From Candidula unifasciata (lineage: Eukaryota > Mollusca > Gastropoda > Stylommatophora > Geomitridae), in contig CAJHNH020000217.1 of NCBI GenBank assembly GCA_905116865.2, positions 79,501 to 143,500 on the forward strand: a DNA stretch of 64,000 bases, given 5' to 3'. Position numbers and translations under genes: made by a program. Shown here in pieces: positions 31,870 to 42,336 of this stretch. The number at the start of each line of letters is the position of its first letter. Position 1 is the first letter of the stretch. Below the pieces are notes generated by a model. It ran no database searches. It had not been told where the DNA came from and worked only from the letters and a program-made list of their open reading frames with translations.

Positions 31870-32097
31870 CAAATTTTGCCCGGGCAAAGCGGTTATGCTA
31901 CTCTTGTCAATTTCCAACTGCCAAGGAATTTTTACATGTACAGCAATACACACGGGCGTCCGGTTTTCCTACCAAGAGACCAGAGTAAATTATTAGAAGT
32001 CCACGTGAAAAAATCCCAGCCCTCACCGGGGCTTGAACCCGGGACCGCTAGCACTCGAGGCAGACACCATGCCTCGAGACCACGCAGCCCCGAAATA
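31870..32097 (-). repeat. SINE-E copy (tRNA-derived, good head)
   Basis: On the minus strand the head runs GGGGCTGCGTGGTCTCGAGG (A box) to GGGTTCAAGCCCCGG (B box), followed by a body ending near GCCCGGGCAAAATTTGG. The promoter boxes are the best preserved of any SINE in the window. The unit extends about 150 bp past the B box, which argues against a tRNA gene. Confidence 0.7.
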
Positions 32098-32274
32098 ATT
32101 GGAAATATGGCTTGTTCAGTCAGAATGAAGAAAGATAATTATGTCTGGGAGCCTGACCATGTGTACACGGCTTACTCATGCTGCAAACTGGGTTTGCTCA
32201 AGGTCGGTACAAATCTGATTGTCTTGTTTAATCTTGGCGTATTGATTTTATATACCTTGCATACATACTATCAC

Positions 32275-33012
32275 ACTCAACAGGCGATGCAGAGAAGAGA
32301 ATCCTGTTGCTGTTAATGCAGAGGTCAACGCTCTCATCGGTGAAAATTCAGACGAAGCAGATGCAATAATCTATACAGACGGATCCGTTATACGCCAAAG
32401 AAGAAGCGCATGGGCATTTACAGCACGCTCAGCGGGCAGAACAGTCAAAGAAGACAACGGCGCCTTCTCCATGACAACCAGCAGCATGACGATGGAGGTG
32501 ATGGCAGTGACACAAGCGCTTGCCTGGCTTGAAACACAAAAATACACCCGCGTGTGTATACTCGGTGATTCAATGAGTATGGTCCGGAGGGTTCAGGCAG
32601 GTTCAGTGCGAAGACAATGGCTTGAATCATTACAGAAGTCCACTGTCCGTGGAGTCACCTTTATTTTTGTTCCGGGACACGCAGGCGTCGATGGAAATGA
32701 AAGAGCTGACAGGTTGGCTGGATCCGCTATCACTACCGACGGTCAGCCTATGGATCATGCTGATATTATCAATGCCCTCAGAGAAATGGGAAGGATAGAC
32801 GACTTTGGTGGCAGTGAATCCACATCACTCGCCAGAATGGCAGACTTGGGAATTAAGATCGGCACAGCAAAAAACGAGACGCACACCAGCTACGCCAGAA
32901 GACTTGTTAATCAACATAGAACTGGTACTATTAGCCATCGGACGTTGGGGTTCATACTGAGGGGAGGATCTGAGCACCTATGGACATGTCCGGAGTGCAA
33001 TGAGGATAACCC

Positions 33013-33051
<39 letters not shown>

Positions 33052-33055
33052 ATAC
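32275..33055 (+). mobile_element. RNase H LINE family 2, 3' end with (TAAC)n tail
   Basis: Encodes an RNase H1 domain that retains the four acidic residues (YTDGS, MTMEVMAV, LGDSMS, GNERAD). Then come MDHADIINALREMG and a C-terminal WTCPECNEDN, in what appears to be one near-continuous frame (the ORF from 32471 runs to 33022). It ends in about eight TAAC units (33018-33052), the kind of short tandem tail used by I-like LINEs. It is 5'-truncated before the RT. Relatives: 6035-6120, 35675-36515, 50655-50780 and 58885-59285. Confidence 0.85.
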
Positions 33056-33172
33056 TATCTATCTCCACGCGTGCGCTGTTTTCCTTTAAACCACAAAGGG
33101 AGAATTTCGGCACAGTTTGTGAACTCTGTAGGACAGGCGATCATCTGAATTTAACAATGCTATATCCATCTC

Positions 33173-33400
33173 GTCGGCTCTATGGCTAAGTCGATGCGAA
33201 CGCTTCGGGATGCCGGGTTCGATCCTACATGCGGGCCATGCGCCTTGTGTTGGTTTCGACAGTGGTATCAAGAAAGCCGACATTCCAGAAAGCAATGGCA
33301 AACTACTGGACCTAAATTGCCTAGAAAAACCATACAACAGTCAGGGGCTGTTGGGGTTGGTTCTGCAACGTCCTGTAAAGGATACGCAACTAACCTTAAC
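33173..33400 (+). repeat. SINE-A copy with target-site duplication
   Basis: Complete: GTCGGCTCTATGGCTAAGTCG, GGGTTCGATCC, the GACAGTGGTATCAAGAAAGC body and the ATACGCAACTAACC end. Flanks CTATATCCATCTC (33160-33172) and CTATATCCCTCTC (33401-33413) match at 12 of 13 positions. Confidence 0.88.
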
Positions 33401-33697
33401 CTATATCCCTCTCTCTTTCTCTTTCTCTCCCTTCCCCCCCCCCCCCTAAATGTTAACTCTTTTTGATGATGGCGTGAACTGATAAAAACGCGATTGGACT
33501 CAAGCTTCTTCAACAAGTCATGTCATTATTTCGAAATCTGCTCTTTCTCCACCACATCTTCCTCTCCGCTGCTTCTTCTTGTTTCTCCTTCCCCTCCTTC
33601 GTCCTCCCCCTCCTACCATTTCCCAATGGAGTACAGAATCTCGACAAACTCAGATCAAAGCCTTTGTTGCATGATTTACTGAAAGTTACAGCAAACG

Positions 33698-33959
33698 GGA
33701 GTCGCCGTGGCCGAGCGGCTAGACGCTCGCCACGGATCGGAAGGTCGTGCGTTCGCTCCCAGGACTTTGTTTTAAATGACCTTGGCTCCCAGGGCGACCC
33801 AGCCTTGAGTAGGTACCAGGTGTAGCCCCGGGAAGTAAATGCGGCCGGCGTGATGCTGACCACATAACCCATCTTGTGCCGATTGGTCTATAAAAATATA
33901 TGTCTAACCCTGTGTGCCCTATACGCCTAATGGCGTGGAAAAGGATCCTTTTTCTTACT
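33698..33959 (+). repeat. SINE-B copy, best preserved
   Basis: The head GAGTCGCCGTGGCCGAGCGG contains a clear A box, and GTGCGTTCGCTCCC is a near B box. The body runs through TTGGCTCCCAGGGCGACCC, GGTACCAGG, GGGAAGTAAATGCGGCCGG and GATTGGTCTATAAAAATATA. The flanks GCAAACG at 33691-33697 and 33960-33966 are a 7-bp target duplication. Confidence 0.85.
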
Positions 33960-34134
33960 GCAAACGATTTTACCAGAATGATATACTTACCCGGCATCAC
34001 TTGACACTTCCCTGTTTACCCCTCGCTGGAGTTAAGGCAGATTCTTAGTGTTGCTACTCTTGTTTCCCCGGTCACTTTTGTACGAATAAATTAAAGGAGG
34101 GATGGTCAAAAAAAGGTATTTTTGAGTGTTAGAT

Positions 34135-35670
34135 TCAAATTTCTCACAGCACTTGGGACACTCCCATAACTGACCAGTCCCCATCTCCAACAGCAAGCGA
34201 AGAGTTCCAATTATGATGGCACCAGTAACCGTCTGATTTTACATCCGTCTAATCCTTCCCCTGAGTGTTGAGCGTCAGCCAGATCCCCTGGTAACTCTAA
34301 GCAGCGCCATTCTCCTTAGACGGAAATGATCTATCTGCGCCTCCGTACTGTTTACTCGCTCCCAAAGGGCCCTCACAATATCTAACTTGTCATACATCAG
34401 TTCACCACCAAGTGGTGCAGAACCAGCCAGTCTAACTGCCTGCTCATTTCTCAACACACAGGCATACCTGGAAAAAATATCCAAAGGATGCTAACTACCC
34501 GGGACCTCTTAAGTGATGCTTGCCACTCTACACCAAGCATGCTTGTTTTCACCTTTCTCAACGTGCTCTGTGAGTCAGTTACAATCACGGCATGTGTGTA
34601 CAGCTGATGCTCAAGCCAGCGGAAAGCACCAGAGACTGCCTCCACCTCTATTCTCAAACTAGACGTGATTTAATATGCAAGTCTTTTCTGCATTAGGCGA
34701 CGTCTATTCGCCTTTGCTAGGGAACCCCATGCACTTCGTCTGCCCCTTAACACAGAGCTATCTGTATAGATAATCACATCAATTGGGCGAGAATTTTCAT
34801 GAATCATTTGTTGAACTTCTGTTTCTTCAGCACCAGCTGGCCAGTCTCTGCACTCACGACATAACGTTATAAGAACCATACACAAGTCTGAAACTTGTTC
34901 GGACACCTTGACCCACTCCTCTTCTCGCTCAAAATAATCGAGTCTGCACACATGTCTGATTGTGTCTTCAGCTTGCGCCATTCAAGACCTTCCTCTTTTC
35001 AGTCTATGACCCTCAACTCTACCCAAGGCTTCATGCAGAAGGTGCTTCTTGTTTGTGGCTACTCTGAGATGTAACTTTGCCTGCAAAAGTTTGAGCTTAG
35101 CTGCAATATAAGGCAGTGCAAGGATATATTGCATACACACTACGAGTATCTCTTGTACATCCTAGAACTATCCGCGAGGCTTCATTCTGTATACGTTCGA
35201 GTTTTATCAGCTGACTCTTTATTATAGTAAGCATTCCTAGTCCATAATCTATCACCGAAGGATCACATGCTGGAACATTGGGAACAGCATTCTTTGTTCC
35301 ATGTCCATTGCTGCCATAATCTTGAGAGCCTTGAGTCTTTTTTGGCATTTCACCACAACTGCCTCCACGTGATCCCTGTAGGACAGGCTTCTATCGAAAG
35401 TGGTACCCAGGTACCTTAGTTTATTTTCTCTTTTGATGTTACTGGTAATAACTGGGAGGCTTGGAACATCAGCTCTTAAAATTCTATTGTCCACAGAGCA
35501 CCACAAAACAGCGGCTTTTTCTGATGACAGCACACCAGAGAGCACCACAAAACAGCGGCTTTTTCTGAGTTGATGACATTGCCCGCAGCTCTTGGGCTTT
35601 TCACCAGCTGGCCGCCTGATGTGATGGTTCCAATGCTTATGACAATCTTTCGAAGGCATCAGTATCATGG
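34135..35670 (-). mobile_element. RNase H LINE family 1, long inverted copy
   Basis: On the minus strand from 35670: RT thumb region (AVLWCSVDNRILRADVP, then LRYLGTTFDRSLSYRDHVEAV and IMAAMDMEQRM), the middle region, RNase H pieces (IIYTDSSVLRGRRSAWG, MRIEVEAVSGAFRWL, then VTDSQS) and LGGELMYDKLDIVRALWERV. Several stops and frameshifts break it. A 48-bp internal duplication (35485-35568) repeats the segment with GAGCACCACAAAACAGCGGC. Confidence 0.83.
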
Positions 35671-35674
35671 TTCT

Positions 35675-36515
35675 TTTTGAACAATCACATTGTCAAGTCG
35701 GACTTACCAGAAGTGAAAATGCGTGATAATGTGGTGATCAGAACCAAAGTTATGACGTTTCTCGGGGTGAGGTTTGATCGCAGCTTGTCATTCAGGGAAC
35801 ATGTTGACCATGTCATAACAAAAGCATTCAAAGGTATATCTGCAATGAGGATTATGGCTGCTTCCAATATCGAGCAAAGACTACTAATACTTCTATTCTA
35901 CGGTCTGGTCCTTTCCCCCATTGAATACGCTCTGGCCATCCTCACTGTCAGTGCTACCCAGATTGAACGACTTGAAAGGTGCAAAATAAAACCATGCGCA
36001 TTATTTTGGATGTACAAGAGACACATCCTGTGGAGCAATGAGATATCTACTTGACTTTTTAACTATGAACCAAATGATCAGGATCTGGAGGGCTCGGGCG
36101 TACCTTAAAATATGTGCTGATAAGAAACACCCACTGCATCAAGCGCTTTTTAGTGAAAAGGGCGCAGGCTGAAGAGGGGAAAATCATGGCTAGGTCGGTC
36201 AGAAGATGTTATTAGGCAAATATGCAGCCTAACCGACATGATACCTGGTGCAGAGTGGATACCTGTGCCTCATGCGTTTATTTGTACATTTTCCTGTATT
36301 GCCACACTCAACAGGCAATGCAGAGAAGAGAATCCTCTTGCTGTTAATGCAGAGGTCAACGCTCTCATCAGTGAAAATTCAGACGAAACAGATGCACTAA
36401 TCTACACAGACGGATCCATTATATGCCAGAAAAGAAGCGCATGGGCATTCACAGCACGTTCAGCAGGCAGAACAGTCAAAGAAGCCAACGGCGCCTTCTC
36501 TTTCTACTTCTTTCT
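35675..36515 (+). mobile_element. RNase H LINE family 2, RT C-terminus to RNase H start
   Basis: The + strand encodes VVIRTKVMTFLGVRFDRSLS, then MRIMAASNIEQRL and FYGLVLSPIEYALAI. After a gap it encodes NALISENSDETDALIYTDGS and RSAWAFTARSAGRTVKEANG. It stops in the RNase H domain near 36515. It abuts the inverted family 1 LINE head to head at about 35670. Confidence 0.8.
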
Positions 36516-36755
36516 ATGAGTGCCAACTTTCTGTTACTTGATTAATTCTGCAATCTATAACTTTAGCAGTCTGTTTCAGCAACAGGTGGCACCACTGTAA
36601 CGGTTTAAAAATGGTTTGCAGAGACGTTTGGTTAAAACAGCATGATGTCTTAGAGTTTCTCAATGCTGAAGACGAGACTGCAGTTCGCATCCACGAACAT
36701 TTGCATGTGTGATTGGTTGCTGTGCTACCCATGCTAGTGCTCTGAAAACGGCAGT
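36516..36755. other. Short spacer between LINE fragments
   Basis: No coding homology. A minus-strand 72-codon ORF here is not recognised. Confidence 0.3.
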
Positions 36756-36759
36756 TATT

Positions 36760-37312
36760 TCAAACTAATTGCAGATCTAAGGACCAACATTGGCTTACTC
36801 TCTAAGGAAGCAGAACTGGTCTTGCAGTGGATACCAGCCCACTGTAGTATTCAAGGAAATAAATGAGCAGATGAGTTGGCAAAAGCTGGGAGTAATCTTC
36901 CACAACCTCATCCACCACACAGCTACAAGGAAACCAAAACAGTACTAAAGCAGTCTTTCAAGCGGGAGTGGAGAACGCAGAATAGAGATTACAGACCAGA
37001 GACTGACAGCATAAACAAACTCAACAGGAAAGAACAAACATCAATTTTTAGACTTCGGACTGGACACTGTGGTCTTCGAGCACACCTGAACAGGATAGGC
37101 ATAAAAGAATCTGCTGCCTGTGATTGTGGAGCAGAAAGACAGACCCCTGAGCACATACTGCAGTACTGCCCTTACCTCTCCCAGCAAAGACTGTGGATCT
37201 GGCCCAGGGGATCCACATTGCAAGAGAAGCTATGGGGGACCAGTGGCGACCTTAAACGCACAATCCTATTTTTGACCCAGACGGGACTCAATGTGTATCA
37301 TGACTGATGTCG
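36760..37312 (+). mobile_element. LINE family 3, RNase H end and C-terminal region
   Basis: Encodes LVLQWIPAHCSIQGNK, a stop, then ADELAKAG (end of an RNase H domain). A long open stretch to 37307 follows, with FRLRTGHCGLRAHLNRIGI and CDCGAERQTPEHILQYCP, a Cys/His cluster typical of jockey- and I-like LINE C-termini. It is 5'-truncated. Confidence 0.82.
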
Positions 37313-37735
37313 AACGCTTTGACCCACGCTTAACGGATCAGTATGTGTAGACGATGATGTCCTTTGAGCGTAATCATGATTTATCGGTGTTCTTTATCTG
37401 TGTCTACGGCTACAGGCATCCGATAGCTGCTTTTGACCGTAGTATCTAGCAAGTTTGAATGCGAAATAAACAATTGACGAAGCAACTGAACTGCTCAATA
37501 CTGTACTATACATATCTGTTTTCACAGACAACCACCGACTGAGTGGTTTGTGTTTTAATAATAATTTATTTATTAATATTTACGGTACTCAGTCTTGTAA
37601 AGTATTGTAAACTGCTTGAGACAGCGAAGAATGTGTAACCGATAGACAGTTCTAGGAAGATGAGGGGAAACACCAGACAGACTATATTGAAAACTAGTCC
37701 ACAGATAGAAGAAAGTAAGTAAATAGTAAATAGAA
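37312..37735. other. Unique sequence, no gene recognised
   Basis: May include the 3' UTR of the preceding LINE. Nothing else is seen. Confidence 0.3.
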
Positions 37736-37742
37736 ATCAACA

Positions 37743-38022
37743 CCCCCGTGTGGGTTCCGGGGCCCTATTGTGGGGAAAACAAGAATAGACCCACTGCCTC
37801 CCCAAAAGCATGTCGTAAGAGTCGACTAACTGGGGAGCTTCCTTTGAAGTCGGAGTGCATCTGCCTGAGAGGCAAGGAACCAGCAGTCTACATTCAATTG
37901 AATCAGATCTGTAAATGCACACGCAACACTGTCTGGAGCAGGACTGCAGTCCAGAAGTGGACGAACAACCAGAACTTTACGCCAGAGTGTACAGCTGGTA
38001 AACGCGAAGAAGAAGAAGAAGA
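37743..38022 (+). repeat. SINE-C, reference copy with target-site duplication
   Basis: A 280-bp element ending in (GAA)n, flanked by an 11-bp direct repeat AGAAATCAACA at 37732-37742 and 38023-38033. The sequence begins GTGTGGGTTCCGGGGCC and includes AACAAGAATAGACCCACTG, GTCGTAAGAGTCGACTAACT and GAACAACCAGAACTTTACGC. The target duplication plus simple tail indicate LINE-driven retroposition. No convincing tRNA, 5S or 7SL promoter is seen. Confidence 0.85.
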
Positions 38023-38033
38023 AGAAATCAACA

Positions 38034-38730
38034 ACTAGTTACTTTAGTCAAATTTTTAGCCTTGTATGTCATTTCTGAGCTGAGATATGTAGGTTTTTGT
38101 GGAGATGAGATGTAAAAAACAGCTGCTAAAACTTGTGTCTGAGACTGAGAAACAAGAAGTTTTCTCTGCGCAACTTTCGTTTTGGTTTTGTTTTTATTGG
38201 ACAAGATGGCAGACAATTTTTCTCAGACACAGCCACAGAATAGCGATTGCATGAAAAATGTCACTGTAAAACGAAACAGCCACAGATAAGAAAGAAATTT
38301 TATACACAAATGTAAAATTGGACAGAGAATTCAATTATAATTAGCATTACCATGTCTGGTAATGTTTAAGGCCTTAAAGCCAACCGTGAATACTTAGCGC
38401 TATTTTCAATCAAACCGATGTAACAGAAAAACAGAGGACGTCCGGCTGTCATAGACATGCGCTGTTAATCGGGTTCGTTCCCGCCGTTTTCAGCTATTCA
38501 TAGCTGGTGAAAATCACATCAATCACAAAATTTCATGAGAGATTAGGACCCATCCCGAAACCCCAGCCGACATTTTCCAAACAAGTTTCAAACGGTTTCC
38601 ATGGTAACGGAAATTGCTAAAAGGACCGCAAATTGTCGAAACTGTAGTCACTACAACAACAATTTAGTTTTCAGTCGCACAATTTAATGCTCAGTCAGTA
38701 TTCGGGACTCCTTCAAACGACGATCCGCTT
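38034..38730. other. Upstream flank of the inverted array, no exon recognised
   Basis: Unique sequence. Segments around 38440-38640 have more CpG than neighbours (CCCGCCGTTTTC, AATTGTCGAAAC). It could hold an upstream exon or promoter of ERCC6L2, but no coding match was found. Confidence 0.3.
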
Positions 38731-38733
38731 CTT

Positions 38734-39913
38734 CTGCAGCTTCCTCCATTTTATTTGCTCGTGAGTCCCAGCCATCTAGTTTAGCTCCCACCCCTGCCGT
38801 GCCAAGCGTAGCGGAGCAGCGGATACTCTCAGCGGTGGCGGTATAGTCGCCGGGGCATATTTTTAATAGAACTGAGCCCCGTACGAATATTTGTTGCCGC
38901 CCTAATGTGGGGGTAGAAGTTCGGAGGAGAGCCGTCGCCGGAAAGAGGTCCGCAGTTTACATATGACAGAGGCCCTGTTGGGATATTTTCTTAGCCTTGA
39001 TAATTTGGGACCGTTATTCAAAGGATAGCCAATATTAAATATGAAAGAATGTTATTATTACATGAACTTACACAAAGAATGTCCCCTATGGTCAGTAGCT
39101 GAGGCTATCCTCCGAATAGCAGGCACAAAAGATGGCGGCCACAAAAAAATCCTAACAGAACCTCAGTCACGTGTCAATTGCGCACTTCCAGCGACTTAAT
39201 TTGCGGTTTTCGGCGACTGCCGACACCGCCGAGAGTATCGCTCACGCAGCGTGGATTGGGGCTAAACTAGATGGCTGAGACTCATGAGCAGCAGCTTCCT
39301 CATCTCCTGCAGCTTTGCTTGGGAGTCCTAGCCATCTAGTTTAGCCCCAATCCACGCCACATGAGCGGCGTGGGGGATACTTTTGACAGTGGTGGTAGTC
39401 ACCGGAAAACCGCAAATTAGGTCGCCGGAAGTGCGCAGTTGACACATGACTGAGGCCCTGTTTTTGGCCGCTATCTTTTGTGCCCGTTATTCGGAGAATA
39501 GCCATAGTTGAAGTGGCTATCTTCCGAATAATGGTCCCAAATTATTGAGGCCAAAAATACACCCTAACAGGGCCTCAGTCACATGTCAATTGGGGACTTC
39601 CGCCACTGCTGAGAGTATCTCCCACACTGCTACACGCACCATGGACTAGGGCTAAACTAGATGGCTGGGACTCACAAGCAAATAAAATGAAGGAAGCTGC
39701 AGGAGATGCGGTGCTTTTGCTCGTGAGTTCCAGCCATCTAGTTTACCCACAGTCCACGCCGCGAGTGGCGTGGAAGATACTCTCGGCAGTGGTGGTAGTC
39801 GCCGGAAGTGCGCAATTTAAGTCACCATAAGTCCCCAATTGATATGTGACTGACCCCCTGTTAGGGTATATTTTCGGCCTCAATAATTTGGGAATGTTAA
39901 TCAGAAGATAGCC
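38734..39913. repeat. Array of five alternating inverted units
   Basis: Units of about 190-300 bp alternate in orientation: + (38734-39030), - (39103-39299), + (39301-39503), - (39515-39706), + (39711-39913). Each forward unit starts near TTGCTCGTGAGTCCCAGCC, continues CATCTAGTTTAGCCCCA, GGCGTGG, GATACTCTC, GTAGTCGCCGG and ACTGAGGCCCTGTT, and ends TTATTCGGAGAATAGCC. Units 3 and 4 form a hairpin with an 11-nt loop at 39504-39514. No coding capacity or family name is recognised. Confidence 0.9.
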
Positions 39914-39997
39914 GTTGAAGTTATGCCAAGTTATAAAAGATTGCATCTCCCTAAGATCACCTTTCAAAGGAGTGCACAGTGTTTACAACACTAACCA

Positions 39998-40185
39998 ATG
40001 TCGTCCCCATGTGGGACGCAACTTTTGTCATTATTTTGAAGCCCCACTTTGGCTTTTGCAGAGGGCCGCAATAAAACCCAACAGTTAAACGTGGTTTCTG
40101 GGACCTCTTTACAGGTGATCATCATCCACATGGTGGCACTTTGTGTCACCAGGTGTTTATTGCTCTGTATGATGTCCTTGTAGAG
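39998..40185 (+). repeat. Dispersed repeat F, copy 1
   Basis: Shares GGTTTCTGGGACC, GTGGCACTTTGTGTCACC, AGGTGTTTATTGCTC and GATGTCC with an inverted copy at 55430-55605. Family unknown. Confidence 0.7.
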
Positions 40186-40387
40186 TGAAATTTACTTACG
40201 AGTGCCCAGTATTGGTTGTTTTAAGGATGCTAGTGAAGTTTTATTTATTGGATTTTTACTTATGAAACTATCACAGCTGGATAGAGATTAAAATATCTAA
40301 TACAACGATTACATCAGTGACACCCGTAAATCAATTCCAGATGGAGATATTAACATTTTAATGGCTGTTACCACACAGACAAAATGT

Positions 40388-40700
40388 CACTCCTTTGAAC
40401 AGCGACCCTAGGTGACGCGATCTGTTGTAAGTTGATATTACTCTAAGTGAGGACCCTAGGGGACGTAATCAATTCTTTATGTAAGTATACAATATTACAA
40501 AATAAAAATATTCTTTCATTTTTAATACTGTTTGAGGTTAGGTTTAGAGTTGGCCCTGACTCTAACCTGAAGCAATACTAAATATTACAGAAGATTATTA
40601 TGGAAATGTACACAAACAGTGGATTGTGTCCCTTATGGTTGTCGTAAACACACAATAGATTGCTCCCCTAGCGTCTCCATTCAAAAGATTGCCTATAGTG
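40388..40700. repeat. Palindromic element, about 300 bp
   Basis: The two halves are inverted. The centre is GTTTAGAGTTGGCCCTGACTCTAACC. The outer arms CTTTGAACAGCGACCCTAGG and the complement of CCCTAGCGTCTCCATTCAAAAG match imperfectly. It looks like a decayed MITE. A target duplication could not be assigned. Confidence 0.6.
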
Positions 40701-40859
40701 TAACCTGACAAAAGATGGATTCCGAGTGTGCCCCAGTAGAATGTAGGATTGAAACGACTAAATGTTTGCATGGCCATAGCTACTTTTTTTTCCTAAGAAA
40801 TCCCTTAGCCGCTATGTATCATTGCAATAAGGGTGGTGAGGCGTAAATGTATTTCTAAA

Positions 40860-41190
40860 TACAGTGCAAAATGGCCTGATTTACATATAAAAAAGACTGC
40901 TAGCTCATTATTTTTATGTAAACTAAACGCTAAAAATGTATGGTTCTGCGCAGCAAACCTGGCAGGGTTTACACAATATTGCAATATATGGCTGATAAAG
41001 TGTACATGCTGAACAAAAACAAAAAAATGATAATATCGGCATACTTGACCTAATTAACATATAAAAATGGCCACCAGCTCACTTTTTCAAAGAGATCACT
41101 ATAAATTCATGGTTATCTGCCGACGAGCCTGGCAAGGTGTGCACCGTATTGTTTGGCTGATAAGGCGGACATGCGGATCCAGAAAAAGAA
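40860..41190. repeat. Diverged tandem duplication, about 165 bp unit
   Basis: Copies at about 40866-41020 and 41045-41185 share ACATATAAAAA, AGCTCA, CTGGCA, GGCTGATAA and GACATGC blocks in the same order. Confidence 0.6.
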
Positions 41191-41334
41191 TACTATGAAC
41201 AGATTAAAAGAATGGTGAAAATGTCTTGGAAGATACTAACTCGTGAAGAGAGCTGGTTGCCCACACCAGAAGGAGAAGTCTTTGTTCTGTAGTCATGTCA
41301 TGAGAGGTGGAAAACTGGACTGCATCATGATGGT

Positions 41335-41760
41335 GTGAATGTTGAATTAAGAATCGACATCATAGACACCGCCATAAGCGCTCCATCCCCATTTCAGCAA
41401 CAAGCGAAGAGTTCCAATTCCGATGGTACCAGTAATTGTCTGAATTGTATATCCGTATCCCCTTTCCCCTGAGTGCTGAGCATCTGTCAGATCGCCTGGT
41501 GACTTTACGCAGCGCCATTCTCCTCAGACCATAATGATCTATCTGTACCTCCGCATTGTTAACTCGCCTCCAAAGGGCCTTCACAACATCTAGCCTATCA
41601 TACATCAGTTCAGACAAGAGTAGACTTGCATATATAGATAACCTTTTTCAAGTGAACAAATAAAAAGAACAACAACATCAGTTCACCACCAAGTGGTGCA
41701 GAACCAGGCAGTCTAACCACCTATTCATTTCCCAACACACCAGCATCACCAGAAGACTTA
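41335..41760 (-). mobile_element. RNase H LINE family 1, 3' end fragment
   Basis: The minus strand encodes MYDRLDVVKALWRRVNNAEV, QIDHYGLRRMALRKVTRRS, as in the other family 1 copies. Around 41610-41675 the ORF is interrupted by about 65 bp of foreign sequence flanked by repeated ACATCAGTTCA. Confidence 0.75.
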
Positions 41761-41954
41761 AGAGAGAAGATTCTGGGTAGTTTGACATCAAAATTGGGGG
41801 GGGGGGATAATTTGTAATCTGTATCAGAATTGATGGAAAGTACACAAGACAGGGGGTTGTTGATAGACATGACTACCAATGTCACATGGCATGTACAATA
41901 AGAAGACATATATATGTTTCACTGTTGTAAATAAAGGAAGATACAAACAATAGA

Positions 41955-42190
41955 TTGCTTCTTTAGCCTTCAGAGCCTTTAAGGTTCAATGCTGCAGATA
42001 TCATCTGCCTCCACTCAGTTCTCTGGTTGGCCTTCTCTTTCCAGTTGGTGACACCAAGTGTTTGCAGGTCTGACTGGATATTATCTCTCTAAGGTCTACT
42101 TGGTCTGCCTCGTGGTGTGCGACCATTCATTTCCCTTGTGTATACAGTTTTAACATCTTTCTTCTGACATTCTCTCAATATGCCCGAGAG
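41955..42190 (-). mobile_element. LINE family 4, 3' end fragment
   Basis: The minus strand encodes GHIERMSEE-type text followed by [20 protein letters not shown] and a MISAALNLKGSE-like end. The same end occurs at 49240-49505 (-) and 43860-44070 (+). Confidence 0.75.
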
Positions 42191-42253
42191 AGAGATATAT
42201 ATATAGACACACACACACATATATATGTTTCACTTTTTTTGTTGATAAAGCAG

Positions 42254-42336
42254 TATCTCAGGATGACCAGTAGAAGAGAAATGTGTTCGGGCCTCTTTCA
42301 GCCACTGACTGGACAGGAGAAGGCTTCTAGACTGGA
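42254..42336 (+). CDS. ERCC6L2: ERCC6L2 exon (first recognised)
   Basis: Reads [20 protein letters not shown] and on to SRL plus GA, with donor GTAAGT at 42337. ATG is at 42263. Acceptor AGs lie at 42252-42253 and 42260-42261. If the first is used the exon reads YLR before the Met, in frame, so the Met may be internal and not the start. Confidence 0.65.

Noticed and set aside
32018..32097. tRNA gene on the minus strand
   Set aside because: Good A and B boxes but no clear acceptor-stem pairing that I can trace, and a SINE-like body follows. Only a tRNA-scan run would settle it.
36876..37307. Independent host gene of 143 codons
   Set aside because: The Cys/His cluster and preceding RNase H end mark it as a LINE C-terminus.
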